DNA of 31,579 nucleotides from assembly GCA_003451595.1 (NCBI GenBank), contig DMDA01000018.1, forward strand, positions 1 to 31,579, read 5' to 3'. The DNA comes from Chloroflexota bacterium (GTDB lineage: Bacteria > Chloroflexota > Anaerolineae > Caldilineales > Caldilineaceae). Positions 20,392-29,007 of this stretch are shown here, one piece after another (the stretch's first letter is position 1; every line of letters begins with the position of its first letter). The notes below the pieces were generated by a model that worked only from the letters and a program-made list of their open reading frames with translations, was not told where the DNA came from and ran no database searches. A program made the position numbers and the translations under genes.

Positions 20392-21555
20392 TCACGCCAT
20401 CTCCAGGATCGGTTCGGCGGGCGGTTGACCGACGTCCTCGGCGCGCAGCGCGGCCACCTCCGCCGTCAGGTCGATGCCGACCGGACACCACGTGATGCAG
20501 CGCCCGCAGCCGACGCAGCCGATGCTGCCAAATTGATCCTGCCAGCCCGCCAGCTTGTGCGTCAGCCACTGGCGATAGCGTGCCTTCGCCGAGGTGCGGA
20601 TGCTGCCGCTGGAGATGAACGAGAACGCCGTCGAGAAGCATGAGTCGGTGCGCCGCCAGCGTTCCGCCATCTGCCCGGTCAGGTCGGTCGTGTCCTCGAT
20701 GGTGAAGCAGAAGCAGGTGGGGCAGACCAGCGTGCAGTTGCCGCAGGTCAGGCAGCGCTCGGCGACGGCGTCCCAGTGCGGGTGCTCGACGTTGCGGTAA
20801 AGCAGCTCCTGCAAGCCGGTGGTCTCCAGCGTGCGCCCCATCTGGCTGGCAGCCTGCGCCACCACTGCCGCCGCCAACTTGATCTCACCCTCACTGGCGA
20901 CGCGATGGGGCAGCGCCGCCAACACCTCGGCGCCGCGCTCGCTGCCTACGGCGACCACGAAGCGATGGGCGCCTTCCAACAGTTCGGTTAGCGCCAGATC
21001 GTAGCCAGGCCCGACGCCCGGTCCGGTGTCCAGCGAGGCGCAGAAGCAGGTGGCGCCCGCCTTCCCGCAGTTGACTGCCACGATAAAGGCAGCGTGGCGT
21101 CGCGCCTGATAGTCGTCGTCCACAACCGCGCCGCGCGTGTAGATGTCGTCGAGCCGCTGGATTGCTGCCAGCTCGCAGGCGCGCACGCCGATGAAGGCGT
21201 AGCGCGGCGGCGGTGCATTGTCGTCGACAAATTCGAAGCCGTCGGCAGTTTTGCGCGCCCGCCAGAGCATGCGCAACGGCGGGCTGAGAAAGCGCTTCCA
21301 ACTGTGAGGGCCTACGGTGTAGCCAAAGATGGCGGCGTCGCCACGCCGCGCCAGCCGGTACGTTCCGCCTTCCTGCACGTCGGTCCAGCCAACAGGCAGC
21401 TCCTCGACGCGTTCGACTGCGCCGTAGATGATGACATTGTTTTCAATTTGAGGGGCGATGATTGCGTAGCCGCGCGCTTGCAGGGCATCGAATAGCTGCT
21501 GCAAATCGGCGCGGTCGAGGACATACAGCCGGTCGTGTGGTTCGTGTTCGGTCAT
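20392..21555 (-). CDS. hydB: Hydrogenase beta subunit, two [4Fe-4S] cluster protein
   Basis: This 387-residue iron-sulphur subunit wires the flavin subunit to the hydrogenase core. Two ferredoxin motifs lie in the C-terminal third: C268-x2-C271-x2-C274-x3-C278 and C347-x2-C350-x2-C353-x3-C357. Extra cysteines (C163, C170, C172, C281, C283) are present and might bind a further cluster. The N-terminal two thirds matches the HydB/AsrA family (sulphur or sulphite reductase beta subunit type). The ATG at 21555 follows GAGGAGATGAAGT. It is the first gene of the hydBGDA operon, preceded by a 368-bp gap that probably holds the promoter. Confidence 0.92.
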   Translation of the reverse strand: MTEHEPHDRLYVLDRADLQQLFDALQARGYAIIAPQIENNVIIYGAVERVEELPVGWTDVQEGGTYRLARRGDAAIFGYTVGPHSWKRFLSPPLRMLWRARKTADGFEFVDDNAPPPRYAFIGVRACELAAIQRLDDIYTRGAVVDDDYQARRHAAFIVAVNCGKAGATCFCASLDTGPGVGPGYDLALTELLEGAHRFVVAVGSERGAEVLAALPHRVASEGEIKLAAAVVAQAASQMGRTLETTGLQELLYRNVEHPHWDAVAERCLTCGNCTLVCPTCFCFTIEDTTDLTGQMAERWRRTDSCFSTAFSFISSGSIRTSAKARYRQWLTHKLAGWQDQFGSIGCVGCGRCITWCPVGIDLTAEVAALRAEDVGQPPAEPILEMA

Positions 21556-21923
21556 ACTTCATCTCCTCAGCAAAGTGGAAGATGGCACTGCAGCATTGTC
21601 TTCACCGGCCAAAGGCAACCAAAAACGGCGTCCTCTGGCTGGCACGATCAACCTGGACGCCGTAACTCGCAATGCAAAACCAATATTGGGGAGAGCACGG
21701 CCGGCGTCATTGCCAGGCCCTCGCCGGTCAACCGCACGTTGCGAACAACCATTGAGGCGTGCACAGCCTTCTCTCCACATTGGAAAGAAGTGCTTTCTTA
21801 GTGTAGCAAAATACGGCGAGTGCGTGAATAGTCAACTGGCTAGTTTGCGAAAAAATTCACAAATGTACAGGTCAGGGCATCATGAGGGGTGCTGCCTTGC
21901 TCTGTGTCGGTTGGATACACTGG
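21556..21923 (-). promoter_or_regulatory. Gap upstream of hydB with possible promoter
   Basis: No gene is visible in these 368 bases. On the - strand an extended -10 (TGC-TACACT, hexamer at 21800-21805) lies 17 nt after TTCACG (21823-21828). An overlapping TTGACT at 21830-21835 is an alternative -35, but at a poor distance. An 8-bp inverted repeat (21626-21633 with 21655-21662) would sit in the resulting 5' leader of roughly 240 nt. The promoter call rests on weak sigma-70-like matches only. Confidence 0.3.
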
Positions 21924-22400
21924 TCAAGCAGTGGCGGCATCCAGGAGCTCGAGGATGGCGGCGACGCATCGGTTCACGCCCTGTCGCACCGCCGCGCAGA
22001 CTGCCTGGCCATGTGCAAACTCATGCCCCTCCACGCCAAAGACCCACACGTGAGGCGGCAGGCGATGCAGGGTGCGCGCCAGGTCGAGCAACGCTGTCAG
22101 GTCAAAGGCATGGCTGGAGCAGAACGACAGGTTGCCCGGCAGCGACTCCCGACTGAGGTCGAAGCAATGCACCGTTCCCGGCGCGGCGCCCGGCATGACT
22201 GCATCGACCACGATCAGTCGGTCAGCCTTCTGCCACGCGTCGATGAGTGAAGGATCGACCACGCTCGTAGCGATGACGGTGACGCCCGGCAGATCATGGG
22301 CGCGCAGCGCCTGTGCAACCAACAGTCCGGCTGCGTCGTCGCCACGCCAGGCATTGCCGATGCCGAGTATGAAGGTGTGCAGGATTGATAAGTGTGTCAA
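21924..22400 (-). CDS. Hydrogenase maturation protease (peptidase M52, HyaD/HybD family)
   Basis: This nickel-dependent endopeptidase removes the C-terminal tail of the hydrogenase large subunit once Ni is inserted. The 158-residue protein carries the family motif GIGN-x3-GDDAAG (13-25). It also has an acidic residue at D66 (IVVDA) and H97 (SSHAFD), which line up in spacing with the three nickel-sensing ligands of E. coli HybD. A stop lies in frame just upstream, so the TTG at 22398-22400 is the only good start before the conserved motif. That TTG overlaps the stop of the small upstream reading frame as TTGA, suggesting former translational coupling. Its natural substrate is most likely HydA downstream. 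Confidence 0.9.
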   Translation of the reverse strand: MTHLSILHTFILGIGNAWRGDDAAGLLVAQALRAHDLPGVTVIATSVVDPSLIDAWQKADRLIVVDAVMPGAAPGTVHCFDLSRESLPGNLSFCSSHAFDLTALLDLARTLHRLPPHVWVFGVEGHEFAHGQAVCAAVRQGVNRCVAAILELLDAATA

Positions 22401-22530
22401 CTCTCATGCTCCATCAGCGCCCGACGTTCCTCTGTGTAGTTGCCGAAGCCGGTCGTCAACTGATTCAAAAACGAATCGTATTGACCAGCCCTAACTCACG
22501 ATAGAGCAGGCGCAACGCTGGATACCTTCA
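22397..22530 (-). pseudogene. Frameshifted remnant of a small conserved-looking gene
   Basis: One frame reads ALRLLYRELGLVNTIRF and then stops. The adjacent frame continues immediately with LNQLTTGFGNYTEERRALM and stops at 22397-22399. The switch falls in a run of five A (22467-22471, + strand), and one extra base there would join the halves. The joined peptide resembles, from memory, a family of small (about 70-residue) uncharacterised proteins with a REL...IRFL...G-x-G-x-YTxER pattern. Upstream, the N-terminal part also appears out of frame, so a single sequencing error may not explain everything. Its stop overlaps the protease start by TTGA. Function unknown. Confidence 0.5.
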
Positions 22531-22859
22531 TCGTTGGCCTAATTTGTCATTATCGAGCAAATGACTGATGAATTCTCCCCAACAAGACAAAGTCGTGCAA
22601 ATTGAGGACTATGATCCGCCAGGCGACCGGTCGCTGGGCGAATCGGCACTATCTGCACAATCACCATCTGGAGCATGTCAAACAGCATCCGCCACCAGGG
22701 ACGCCCTCTTCACGTCTGCGCGCGGCCAGCAGGACTTGAGTCCTTTTCACGCCAGGGGGCTGCCTTCGACCGTACTTCACGGCTGTGCTTCACACAAAGA
22801 CAAAGCCGCGAAGTTGAAGGTGAGTTCCTTACGGAAAACATGAAAACGCTGCCTAGAAA
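22531..22859. other. Intergenic stretch without a convincing gene
   Basis: The open frames here on the + strand have no recognisable motif, no good ribosome-binding site, and run into the antisense of glcF. They are probably chance frames. A segment at about 22787-22820, read on the - strand as CTTCGCGGCTTTGTCTTTG and so on, recalls a degenerate dispersed intergenic repeat seen in several phyla, but one copy cannot prove it. The stretch may be decayed sequence linked to the broken small gene beside it. Confidence 0.4.
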
Positions 22860-24284
22860 TCAGGAACTTGTGAGTGTACTAGCCCGCGCCGAGACGCCTT
22901 GTTCGTCCAGCCGATACGCTGCATCCAGAATCTCGACGACGTGCAACACGCGGACAGGCATGCCCCGCTGCGCCACGCCCGCGCGCATCTGGATCATGCA
23001 GCCGGTGTTGGCGGAGGCGATGACCTCGGCGCGCGTGGCCGCGCTGTGGTCGAGCTTGCGCGCCAGCAACTGCGCCGCCATCTCCGGCTGCAGAATGTTG
23101 TAGGTGCCGGCGCTGCCGCAACACATGCTCGACTCTGCCATCTCCACAAAATCCAGGCCGGGGATTGCGGCCAGCACCCGGCGCGGCTGGCTGGTGATCT
23201 TCTGCCCGTGCGCCAGATGGCACGGCTCCTGGTAGGTGACGCGCCACGGCAAGGATGACTGCGGCGGGCGCGGTCCCAACTCAGCCAGCAGTTCGGTGAT
23301 GTCGCGCGTCCGGGCGGCAAGCGCTGCAGCGCGTTCGGCATAGAGTGGATCGTCGCGCAGCAGATGACCGTACTCCTTGACGTGGTGGGAACAGCCCGCC
23401 GCGTTGACGACGATGACATCGGCGTGCGCCGCTTCCAGCGCGTCGATGTTGCGTCGCGCCAGTTCCCGCGCCCGCGCCAGCTCGCCGCCGTGTTGATGCA
23501 ACGCACCACAGCACTCTTGACCGCGCGGCAAGACCACTTCACAGCCATTGACGCGCAGCGCGTGGATCGTGGCTGCGTGCACAGCTGCGAACGCGACGCT
23601 CTGTACGCAGCCGGTCAGCAGCGCCACGCGGCGCGGCGATTGCTCCGCTGCGGTCCATAACGGCGGATAGACGCTGCCATCCGCGATGACAAAACGATCA
23701 TCGATGCGCGGCAGCAGTTGTTCGGCGCCCTCCATGCCTAGCAGGCGCAGCACACCAAGCCGGCGCGCCAGCCACTGCAGACCGCTGCGTTGATAGAGCC
23801 ACAAACTGCGGGCAAACAGGCGCACACGCCCCAGGCTCACGAACAGCCATTGAAAAACCGTCCATTCGATCACGCGGCGCAGCGCACTCTTCTGACGCAC
23901 GGCGGCGGCTTGAGCGCGGCCCGCCTCATGCAGATGGCCATATTCAACGCCCGACGGACAGACCGCCTGACACGCCAGACAACCAAGACAGAGATCCATC
24001 TGCGCCAGGAAGGAGGGGGCAGTTGGCGCCAGTTGCCCTTCGCCAACCGCGCGCATCAAGGCGATGCGCCCGCGTGGGGAAGCTGGCTCCAGATGAAGCA
24101 GTGAATAGGTCGGGCACGATTCCAGGCAGAGGCCACAGCGGACGCATGCGTCGTAAAGCGCGGCGTTCGGTGCGGATGTATCTGCCAGATGGAGCAAGCC
24201 GTGAAAATCGGTGGCTGCACCGGCTGGGCTGGCTGCACCGGCTGGGCTGGCTGCGCTGGTTGGCGTGGCAACGCTAGTTGACAT
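22860..24284 (-). CDS. glcF: Glycolate/lactate oxidase iron-sulphur subunit
   Basis: This FeS subunit takes electrons from the FAD subunit of a glycolate (or D-lactate) oxidase towards the respiratory chain. The 474-residue protein has two [4Fe-4S] ferredoxin motifs: C47-x2-C50-x2-C53-x3-C57 and C99-x2-C102-x2-C105-x3-C109. Two cysteine-rich CCG-type domains follow (GCVQ...CCGALH, and EPCHLAHGQK...SMCCGSAGTYN). The ATG at 24284 has GGAGG 6 nt upstream and overlaps the end of the GlcD/GlcE gene by 11 bp. The first 25 residues are a low-complexity ASPAGA repeat with no counterpart in E. coli GlcF that I know of. Confidence 0.92.
   Translation of the reverse strand: MSTSVATPTSAASPAGAASPAGAATDFHGLLHLADTSAPNAALYDACVRCGLCLESCPTYSLLHLEPASPRGRIALMRAVGEGQLAPTAPSFLAQMDLCLGCLACQAVCPSGVEYGHLHEAGRAQAAAVRQKSALRRVIEWTVFQWLFVSLGRVRLFARSLWLYQRSGLQWLARRLGVLRLLGMEGAEQLLPRIDDRFVIADGSVYPPLWTAAEQSPRRVALLTGCVQSVAFAAVHAATIHALRVNGCEVVLPRGQECCGALHQHGGELARARELARRNIDALEAAHADVIVVNAAGCSHHVKEYGHLLRDDPLYAERAAALAARTRDITELLAELGPRPPQSSLPWRVTYQEPCHLAHGQKITSQPRRVLAAIPGLDFVEMAESSMCCGSAGTYNILQPEMAAQLLARKLDHSAATRAEVIASANTGCMIQMRAGVAQRGMPVRVLHVVEILDAAYRLDEQGVSARASTLTSS
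24213..24260 (-). repeat. 18-bp tandem repeat at the glcF N-terminus
   Basis: Two perfect 18-bp units (24213-24230 and 24231-24248) and a partial third (24249-24260) encode the ASPAGA repeats near the start of GlcF. The length is a multiple of three, so copy-number change would not break the frame. It precedes the first cluster motif and probably forms a flexible extension. Confidence 0.85.
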
Positions 24285-27135
24285 GGAGCACCTCCATCCC
24301 GGTCATGTGCGCAGGGGTGGTTGTCTGCGCATCGGCGTGCAGCAGGCTGGCTGAAACCAGGTCGCGTCCGTAGTTGAGGATGCCATGCGGATCGAAGCGT
24401 TGCTTCAACCGCTGCATGACGGTGAGCGCTGAGGGCGCTGCGCCCCACCGGTCGAGTGACGCATCGCATCCATTGGGTGCGGCCGCCACGATGGTCTGGG
24501 GCCAGCGTCGCCGCCAGTGTGCAAGCCGTTGCGTCACTCGTGTCTCGGCGCCGGTCAGCCGCAGCCAGATCACGCCACTGGCTGCATCCGCCAATGTCGT
24601 CACGCCCAACCCGTCCGTAGCGCACGCCGCCGTCAGTTCAGTCAACGCCGCCGCTGTATCGACCGCGCGCACATTCACGCGCAACAGCCATTCTTGCGCA
24701 CCGCACGCCGCCATCTGGCTGAAATCCGTCAGCATCGGCCAGCATGCCTCCAACGCGTGCGCTTCGATCGTGGCAATGGCGGCGCCGTTGGCGTCCTGCA
24801 TCCAGGCGGCAACTTCGTTGACCTGACGCTCTACAGCTGCACTGCGACCGTCGAAGCGCACCAACAGCCGCCACCGGCGCAGACTCTGCGCCGCAGATGG
24901 CGTTGGGTCAAGCGCAGCGTCCAGGAGCAACACCGCCGCCGGTTGCAACCGTGATCGCAACAGCCGCTGCACCACGCCATCCGCGTCTTGCGGCGTGGCA
25001 AACGCGGCGATGACGGCGGCGCTGGTTTCGGGCAACGGCTGCAGCTTGAAGATCAGCGCAGTGAGCACGCCCAGCGCGCCCAACGCGCCATATTGCAGCC
25101 GCGCCAGGTCGTAGCCCGCCACATTCTTGACCACCATCCGCCCCCGGCGAAAGCTGCGCCCATCCGCACGGACAACCTGCACGCCGAGCAACAAGTCGCG
25201 CGCCGTGCCATAGGCAAGCCGACGAAGACCGGTCACCGGCGCACCCGCCGCCACGATGCCGCCAAGCGTGGCGCGCCCTGCCAGTGGCGCGTCCAGCGGC
25301 AACATCTGCCCTGTCGTCGCCAGCGCAGCATTGACTGCCGCCAACGTCGCACCGGCTTGCACTGCCAGCGTCAGGTCGGAAGGGTAGTGCGCCTCGATGG
25401 CGTGAAGCCGTTCCAGGCTGAGCGCCAGGTCGTACCCGGCCAGGGCGCCGCCGAGATGACGGCAGGTGTTGCCGCCGACAGGCGTCACGTGTAGGCGCTG
25501 TTCGTTGGCATAGCGGAGCACGGCGGCAGTCTCCTCGACGCTGCCGGGTCGCACGACGAGTCGCGGTTGCCGGTCGCCGACTGCATACGCCGCCGCGTCG
25601 GTCGTAGCGACCGCATCCGCCCCGACCAGCCGGGCGAACGCGGTCGCAAGCGCGTCGTCACTGCGCATCTTGTGCAGGATGACGGCGGGCGAGTGGCCGT
25701 TGTGGGCAGCGTCTGCCGGGGTGGGAGGCAGGTGATTGGCTGGCGCGCCCGGTTGGTAGAAGCGCGGGAAAATCTTGCCAGGATTGAGCTGCGCCGCCGG
25801 GTCGAAGCTCAGTTTGACCTCCCACATGGCGTCGAGATCGTCCTGCGTATAGAGCAGCGCCATGTAATTTTGCTTTTCCGTGCCGATCCCATGTTCGCCG
25901 GAGACTACCCCGCCGACTTCGACGCACTTTTCCAGGATTTCGGTCGCCGCCAGCTGGGCGCGCGCCACTGCATCCTGGTTGCGCCGGTCAAAGAGGATGG
26001 TCGGATGGATATTGCCGTCGCCGGCGTGAAAGAAGTTGCCGATCGGCAGTTGATGGCGCGTCGCTGCCTCCTCGACAAACGCCATCACCTCCGGCAGGCG
26101 ATGGCGCGGCACCACGCCATCCTCCAAAAAGTAGCTGGGAGCGATGCGCCCCATGGCGCCAAGCGCACTCTTGCGCCCCAACCACAGCGCCGCGCGTTCG
26201 GCGGCGGTGGTTGCACGCCGCACCTCCCCGGCGCGGTGCGCCCGGCAGATGTCGGCGATGCGCGCCATCACTGCGTCGAGACCGTCGGCCACGCTTTCGA
26301 CCTCAATCAGCAGTACGCCGCCGACGTCGGTCGGATAACCAGCGTGGACGGCTGCCTCGACCGCGCGACAGACCTTGCCATCCATCATCTCCATCGCGGT
26401 TGGCACAATGCCGGCGGCAATCACGGCGCTCACCGCAGCTGAAGCGTCCTCGATGGTCGGGAAAGCGACCAGCAAGGTGCGCACTGCCTCCGCCTGCGGC
26501 ATGAGCTGCACCGTCGCCTCGGTGACGATGCCAAGCGTGCCCTCCGCGCCGACGAGTACGCCCGTCAGGTCATAGCCATAGGCGTCTGCCAGCGCGCTGC
26601 CGGTCTGCACCACCGCGCCGTCAGACAAGACGACCGTCAGCCCGACGACATGGTTGAGCGTCACGCCGTGCGCCAGACAGTGGGGACCGCCCGCGTTCGA
26701 GGCGATGTTGCCGCCGATCGTGCTGGTGCGTCCGCTGCCGGGGTCGGGGGCGTAGGTCAGCCCGACCTGGTTGGCGGCGGTCACGAGCTGCTGGTTGACA
26801 ACGCCCGCCTCCACCACCGCACGCCGGTTGCCGGCGTCCACACTGCGGATGGTGCGCATCCGCGTTAACACGAGGAGGATGCCGCCGTGCAGCGGCAACG
26901 CGCCGCCCGACAGTCCGGTTCCTGCACCGCGTGCCACCAGTGGAATGCGCTCCTTCGCCGCCAACTGCGCGATCTGGCTGACTTGCGCCGTCGTGGTCGG
27001 CAGCGCTACGACATCGGGCATGTGCACATCGAACGAGGCGTCGTATGTGTAGACCAGCTTTGCGTCCGGCGTCGCCAGCACCGCGTCTGCGCCGACAATC
27101 GCCTGCAGCGCATGGACAAGGTGTGCGTGATTCAT
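24274..27135 (-). CDS. glcD: GlcD-GlcE fusion, FAD-dependent glycolate/D-lactate oxidase
   Basis: This flavoprotein oxidises a 2-hydroxy acid (glycolate or D-lactate) and hands electrons to GlcF. Residues 1-460 are a complete GlcD. They have an FAD-binding PCMH domain with GAGTGLSGG (70-78) and DPGSGRTSTIGGN (131-143). A C-terminal oxidase cap carries HAGDGNIHP (370-378), SGEHGIGTEK (412-421) and NPGKIFP (451-457). After a Pro/Ala linker (about 458-490) comes a second FAD-type domain like GlcE, with PVGGNT (552-557) and KNVAGYDLARL (670-680). E. coli encodes these as separate genes, so this 953-residue chain is a natural fusion. The ATG overlaps the lctP stop as ATGA. There is only a weak ribosome-binding site, so translation is probably coupled to lctP. 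Substrate (glycolate versus D-lactate) cannot be decided from sequence. Confidence 0.92.
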   Translation of the reverse strand: MNHAHLVHALQAIVGADAVLATPDAKLVYTYDASFDVHMPDVVALPTTTAQVSQIAQLAAKERIPLVARGAGTGLSGGALPLHGGILLVLTRMRTIRSVDAGNRRAVVEAGVVNQQLVTAANQVGLTYAPDPGSGRTSTIGGNIASNAGGPHCLAHGVTLNHVVGLTVVLSDGAVVQTGSALADAYGYDLTGVLVGAEGTLGIVTEATVQLMPQAEAVRTLLVAFPTIEDASAAVSAVIAAGIVPTAMEMMDGKVCRAVEAAVHAGYPTDVGGVLLIEVESVADGLDAVMARIADICRAHRAGEVRRATTAAERAALWLGRKSALGAMGRIAPSYFLEDGVVPRHRLPEVMAFVEEAATRHQLPIGNFFHAGDGNIHPTILFDRRNQDAVARAQLAATEILEKCVEVGGVVSGEHGIGTEKQNYMALLYTQDDLDAMWEVKLSFDPAAQLNPGKIFPRFYQPGAPANHLPPTPADAAHNGHSPAVILHKMRSDDALATAFARLVGADAVATTDAAAYAVGDRQPRLVVRPGSVEETAAVLRYANEQRLHVTPVGGNTCRHLGGALAGYDLALSLERLHAIEAHYPSDLTLAVQAGATLAAVNAALATTGQMLPLDAPLAGRATLGGIVAAGAPVTGLRRLAYGTARDLLLGVQVVRADGRSFRRGRMVVKNVAGYDLARLQYGALGALGVLTALIFKLQPLPETSAAVIAAFATPQDADGVVQRLLRSRLQPAAVLLLDAALDPTPSAAQSLRRWRLLVRFDGRSAAVERQVNEVAAWMQDANGAAIATIEAHALEACWPMLTDFSQMAACGAQEWLLRVNVRAVDTAAALTELTAACATDGLGVTTLADAASGVIWLRLTGAETRVTQRLAHWRRRWPQTIVAAAPNGCDASLDRWGAAPSALTVMQRLKQRFDPHGILNYGRDLVSASLLHADAQTTTPAHMTGMEVLHVN

Positions 27136-28856
27136 GGTTTTGCTGCCATCAGTTGCGTTGCCATTGCCGCCGTCACCGGGTCACTCACCTGGAAGACATT
27201 GATGAGGAGCAGACCGATCAGACCGGCGAGCGCCACGTAGTAGAGGGTGGGCAGCGCCGTCTTGCGCAGGGTGACGCCCTCTTTGCCGAGCAGCCCAACC
27301 GTCGCCGACGCCGCCACCACGTTGTGAATGGCGATCATGTTGCCAGCCGCGGCGCCGACCGATTGCAGCGCCACGATCAGCGCGCCGGAGATCATCAGGC
27401 GCTCCGCCACGCCGTATTGGAAGAGACTGAACATCAGGTTGCTCACCGTGTTGCTGCCGGCAATGAAGGCGCCCAGCGCGCCGATCGTGGGGGCAAAGAG
27501 CGGCCAGATGCCGCCGACATTGACCGCCACCCATTCCGCCATCGCCACCGGCATGCTGGCGTATCCCAGATCGTTGACGCCCGAATTGATGTAGACGCGC
27601 ACCATCGGTACGGTGAAGATGAGCACAAAGCCAGCGCCCAGAATGACCTTGCTCGAATCGCGCACGGCGTTGCCGAGACCTTGAGGCGACATGCCGTGTA
27701 CGAAGTAGGTGATCAACACAACCACGATCAAGATCGTGCCGGGCAGATAGAGCGGCGTGGTCGAGGCGGAGATGCCGGCGCCGAAGATGTCATTCCACTT
27801 CAGCGCAAAGCTCTTGAGGAAAGCGCCGACCGGCAGCGAAGGCAGCCGCGTAATCACGAGGAGGAGCGCCACCAGGAGGTAGGGAATCCATGCCTTCCAC
27901 ACCGGCATCGCCTTTGCCGTCAGGTGATCGAGTTTGATCTCAAGCTGGCCCAACCATTCGCTGCTCCATTCCTCAGCCGGCGCAAAGTCCCAGGTGTCCT
28001 TGGGCGTCAAGAAGCGCTTGCTGGCGGCAAAGGTCATGATCGCCAGCCCAATCAACGAACCCAACAGCGAAGGGAATTCCGGCCCCAAGAAATAGCCGGT
28101 GAGCATGTACGGCACGGTGAAAGCTAGACCGCCCAGCAGGGCAAAAGGCAGGATCGACAACCCTTCTGTCCAGGAGCGACGCTTGCCGAAGAAGCGGGTC
28201 ATCATCATGATCATCAGCAGCGGGATGAGCGTCCCGACCACGCCGTGCACCAACGCCGCGCGTACAGTGACAAGCTGCAAATATTGGTTCATGTCCATGC
28301 CCGCCAACGCCAGGTGTGCGTTCACCTCGGCGCTGTCCAGACCACCGCGCACACCCACCAGGATCGGCGTGCCCACGGCGCCGAAGGTGACCGGCGTGCT
28401 CTGGATCATCATGCCGAGCATCACTGCCGCCATTGCCGGGAAGCCAATCGCCACCATCAAGGGCGCAGCGATGGCTGCCGGGGTGCCAAAACCGGCGGCG
28501 CCCTCGATGAACGCACCGAAGAGCCAGGCAATGATCACGACCTGCACGCGGCGGTCGGTGCTGATGTTGGCAAAGCCGCGCCGAATCGCCGCCACGCCGC
28601 CGGAGTATTTGAGCGTGTTGAGCAACAAGATGGCGCCAAAGATGATGAAGAGGATGTCGAAGGTCATCACCAGCCCTTGTATTGTCGAGGCAGCCACGCG
28701 CGCCGCCGACATGCCCCAGAACGCCACCGCAATCACGACTGCAATCACATAGACGACCGGCATAGCGCGGCGCGCCGGCCAGCGCAGCCCCACCAGCAAA
28801 ATCGCCGCCGCCAGAATCGGCATAACCGCCAACAATGCTTGAAGCCCAAGACTCAT
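27132..28856 (-). CDS. lctP: L-lactate permease family transporter
   Basis: This 574-residue inner-membrane symporter is of the LctP/LldP/GlcA family, which imports lactate and glycolate. Many hydrophobic segments span the whole length. The family hallmark GAFIEGAAGFGTPAAIAAP lies in the first third and is followed by STPVTFGAVGTP. The ATG at 28856 follows a strong AAAGGAGG 7 nt upstream. It is the first gene of the lctP-glcDE-glcF operon, with a 4-bp ATGA overlap to the next gene. An inverted repeat TTCAC-N4-GTGAA lies 31 nt before the start and could be an operator. The linked oxidase genes make lactate or glycolate the probable substrates. Confidence 0.94.
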   Translation of the reverse strand: MSLGLQALLAVMPILAAAILLVGLRWPARRAMPVVYVIAVVIAVAFWGMSAARVAASTIQGLVMTFDILFIIFGAILLLNTLKYSGGVAAIRRGFANISTDRRVQVVIIAWLFGAFIEGAAGFGTPAAIAAPLMVAIGFPAMAAVMLGMMIQSTPVTFGAVGTPILVGVRGGLDSAEVNAHLALAGMDMNQYLQLVTVRAALVHGVVGTLIPLLMIMMMTRFFGKRRSWTEGLSILPFALLGGLAFTVPYMLTGYFLGPEFPSLLGSLIGLAIMTFAASKRFLTPKDTWDFAPAEEWSSEWLGQLEIKLDHLTAKAMPVWKAWIPYLLVALLLVITRLPSLPVGAFLKSFALKWNDIFGAGISASTTPLYLPGTILIVVVLITYFVHGMSPQGLGNAVRDSSKVILGAGFVLIFTVPMVRVYINSGVNDLGYASMPVAMAEWVAVNVGGIWPLFAPTIGALGAFIAGSNTVSNLMFSLFQYGVAERLMISGALIVALQSVGAAAGNMIAIHNVVAASATVGLLGKEGVTLRKTALPTLYYVALAGLIGLLLINVFQVSDPVTAAMATQLMAAKP

Positions 28857-28886
28857 GTGGATGCCTCCTTTGAAGCCTGCAACAGA

Positions 28887-28900
28887 TTCACTTGTGTGAA
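28887..28900 (-). promoter_or_regulatory. Inverted repeat TTCAC-N4-GTGAA before lctP
   Basis: A perfect 5-bp inverted repeat with a 4-nt spacer lies 31 nt upstream of the lctP start codon. It uses the same half-sites as the palindrome before cstA (GTGAA-N4-TTCAC) but in the opposite order. Such a short palindrome can occur by chance; the regulatory role is inference from position only. Confidence 0.25.
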
Positions 28901-29007
28901 ACGGGAAGTGTTGCCTGCAAGGCTACTGCACAGCGGAGGAGAACGCCATCGTTCGTGGCGAGAAGTTTGATGGAAAAACGAGGGGGAACGAACGAGAAGA
29001 GAACGAT

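Noticed and set aside
22568..22843. A 91-codon + strand frame between glcF and the protease
   Set aside because: No motif, biased low-complexity composition and no clear ribosome-binding site.
25567..26442. A 291-codon + strand frame within the GlcD half
   Set aside because: Fully antisense to conserved FAD-oxidase sequence; an expected shadow in high-GC DNA.
27045..28127. A 360-codon + strand frame over lctP
   Set aside because: Antisense to membrane-segment codons of lctP; the product is Arg/His/Gln-rich low complexity.
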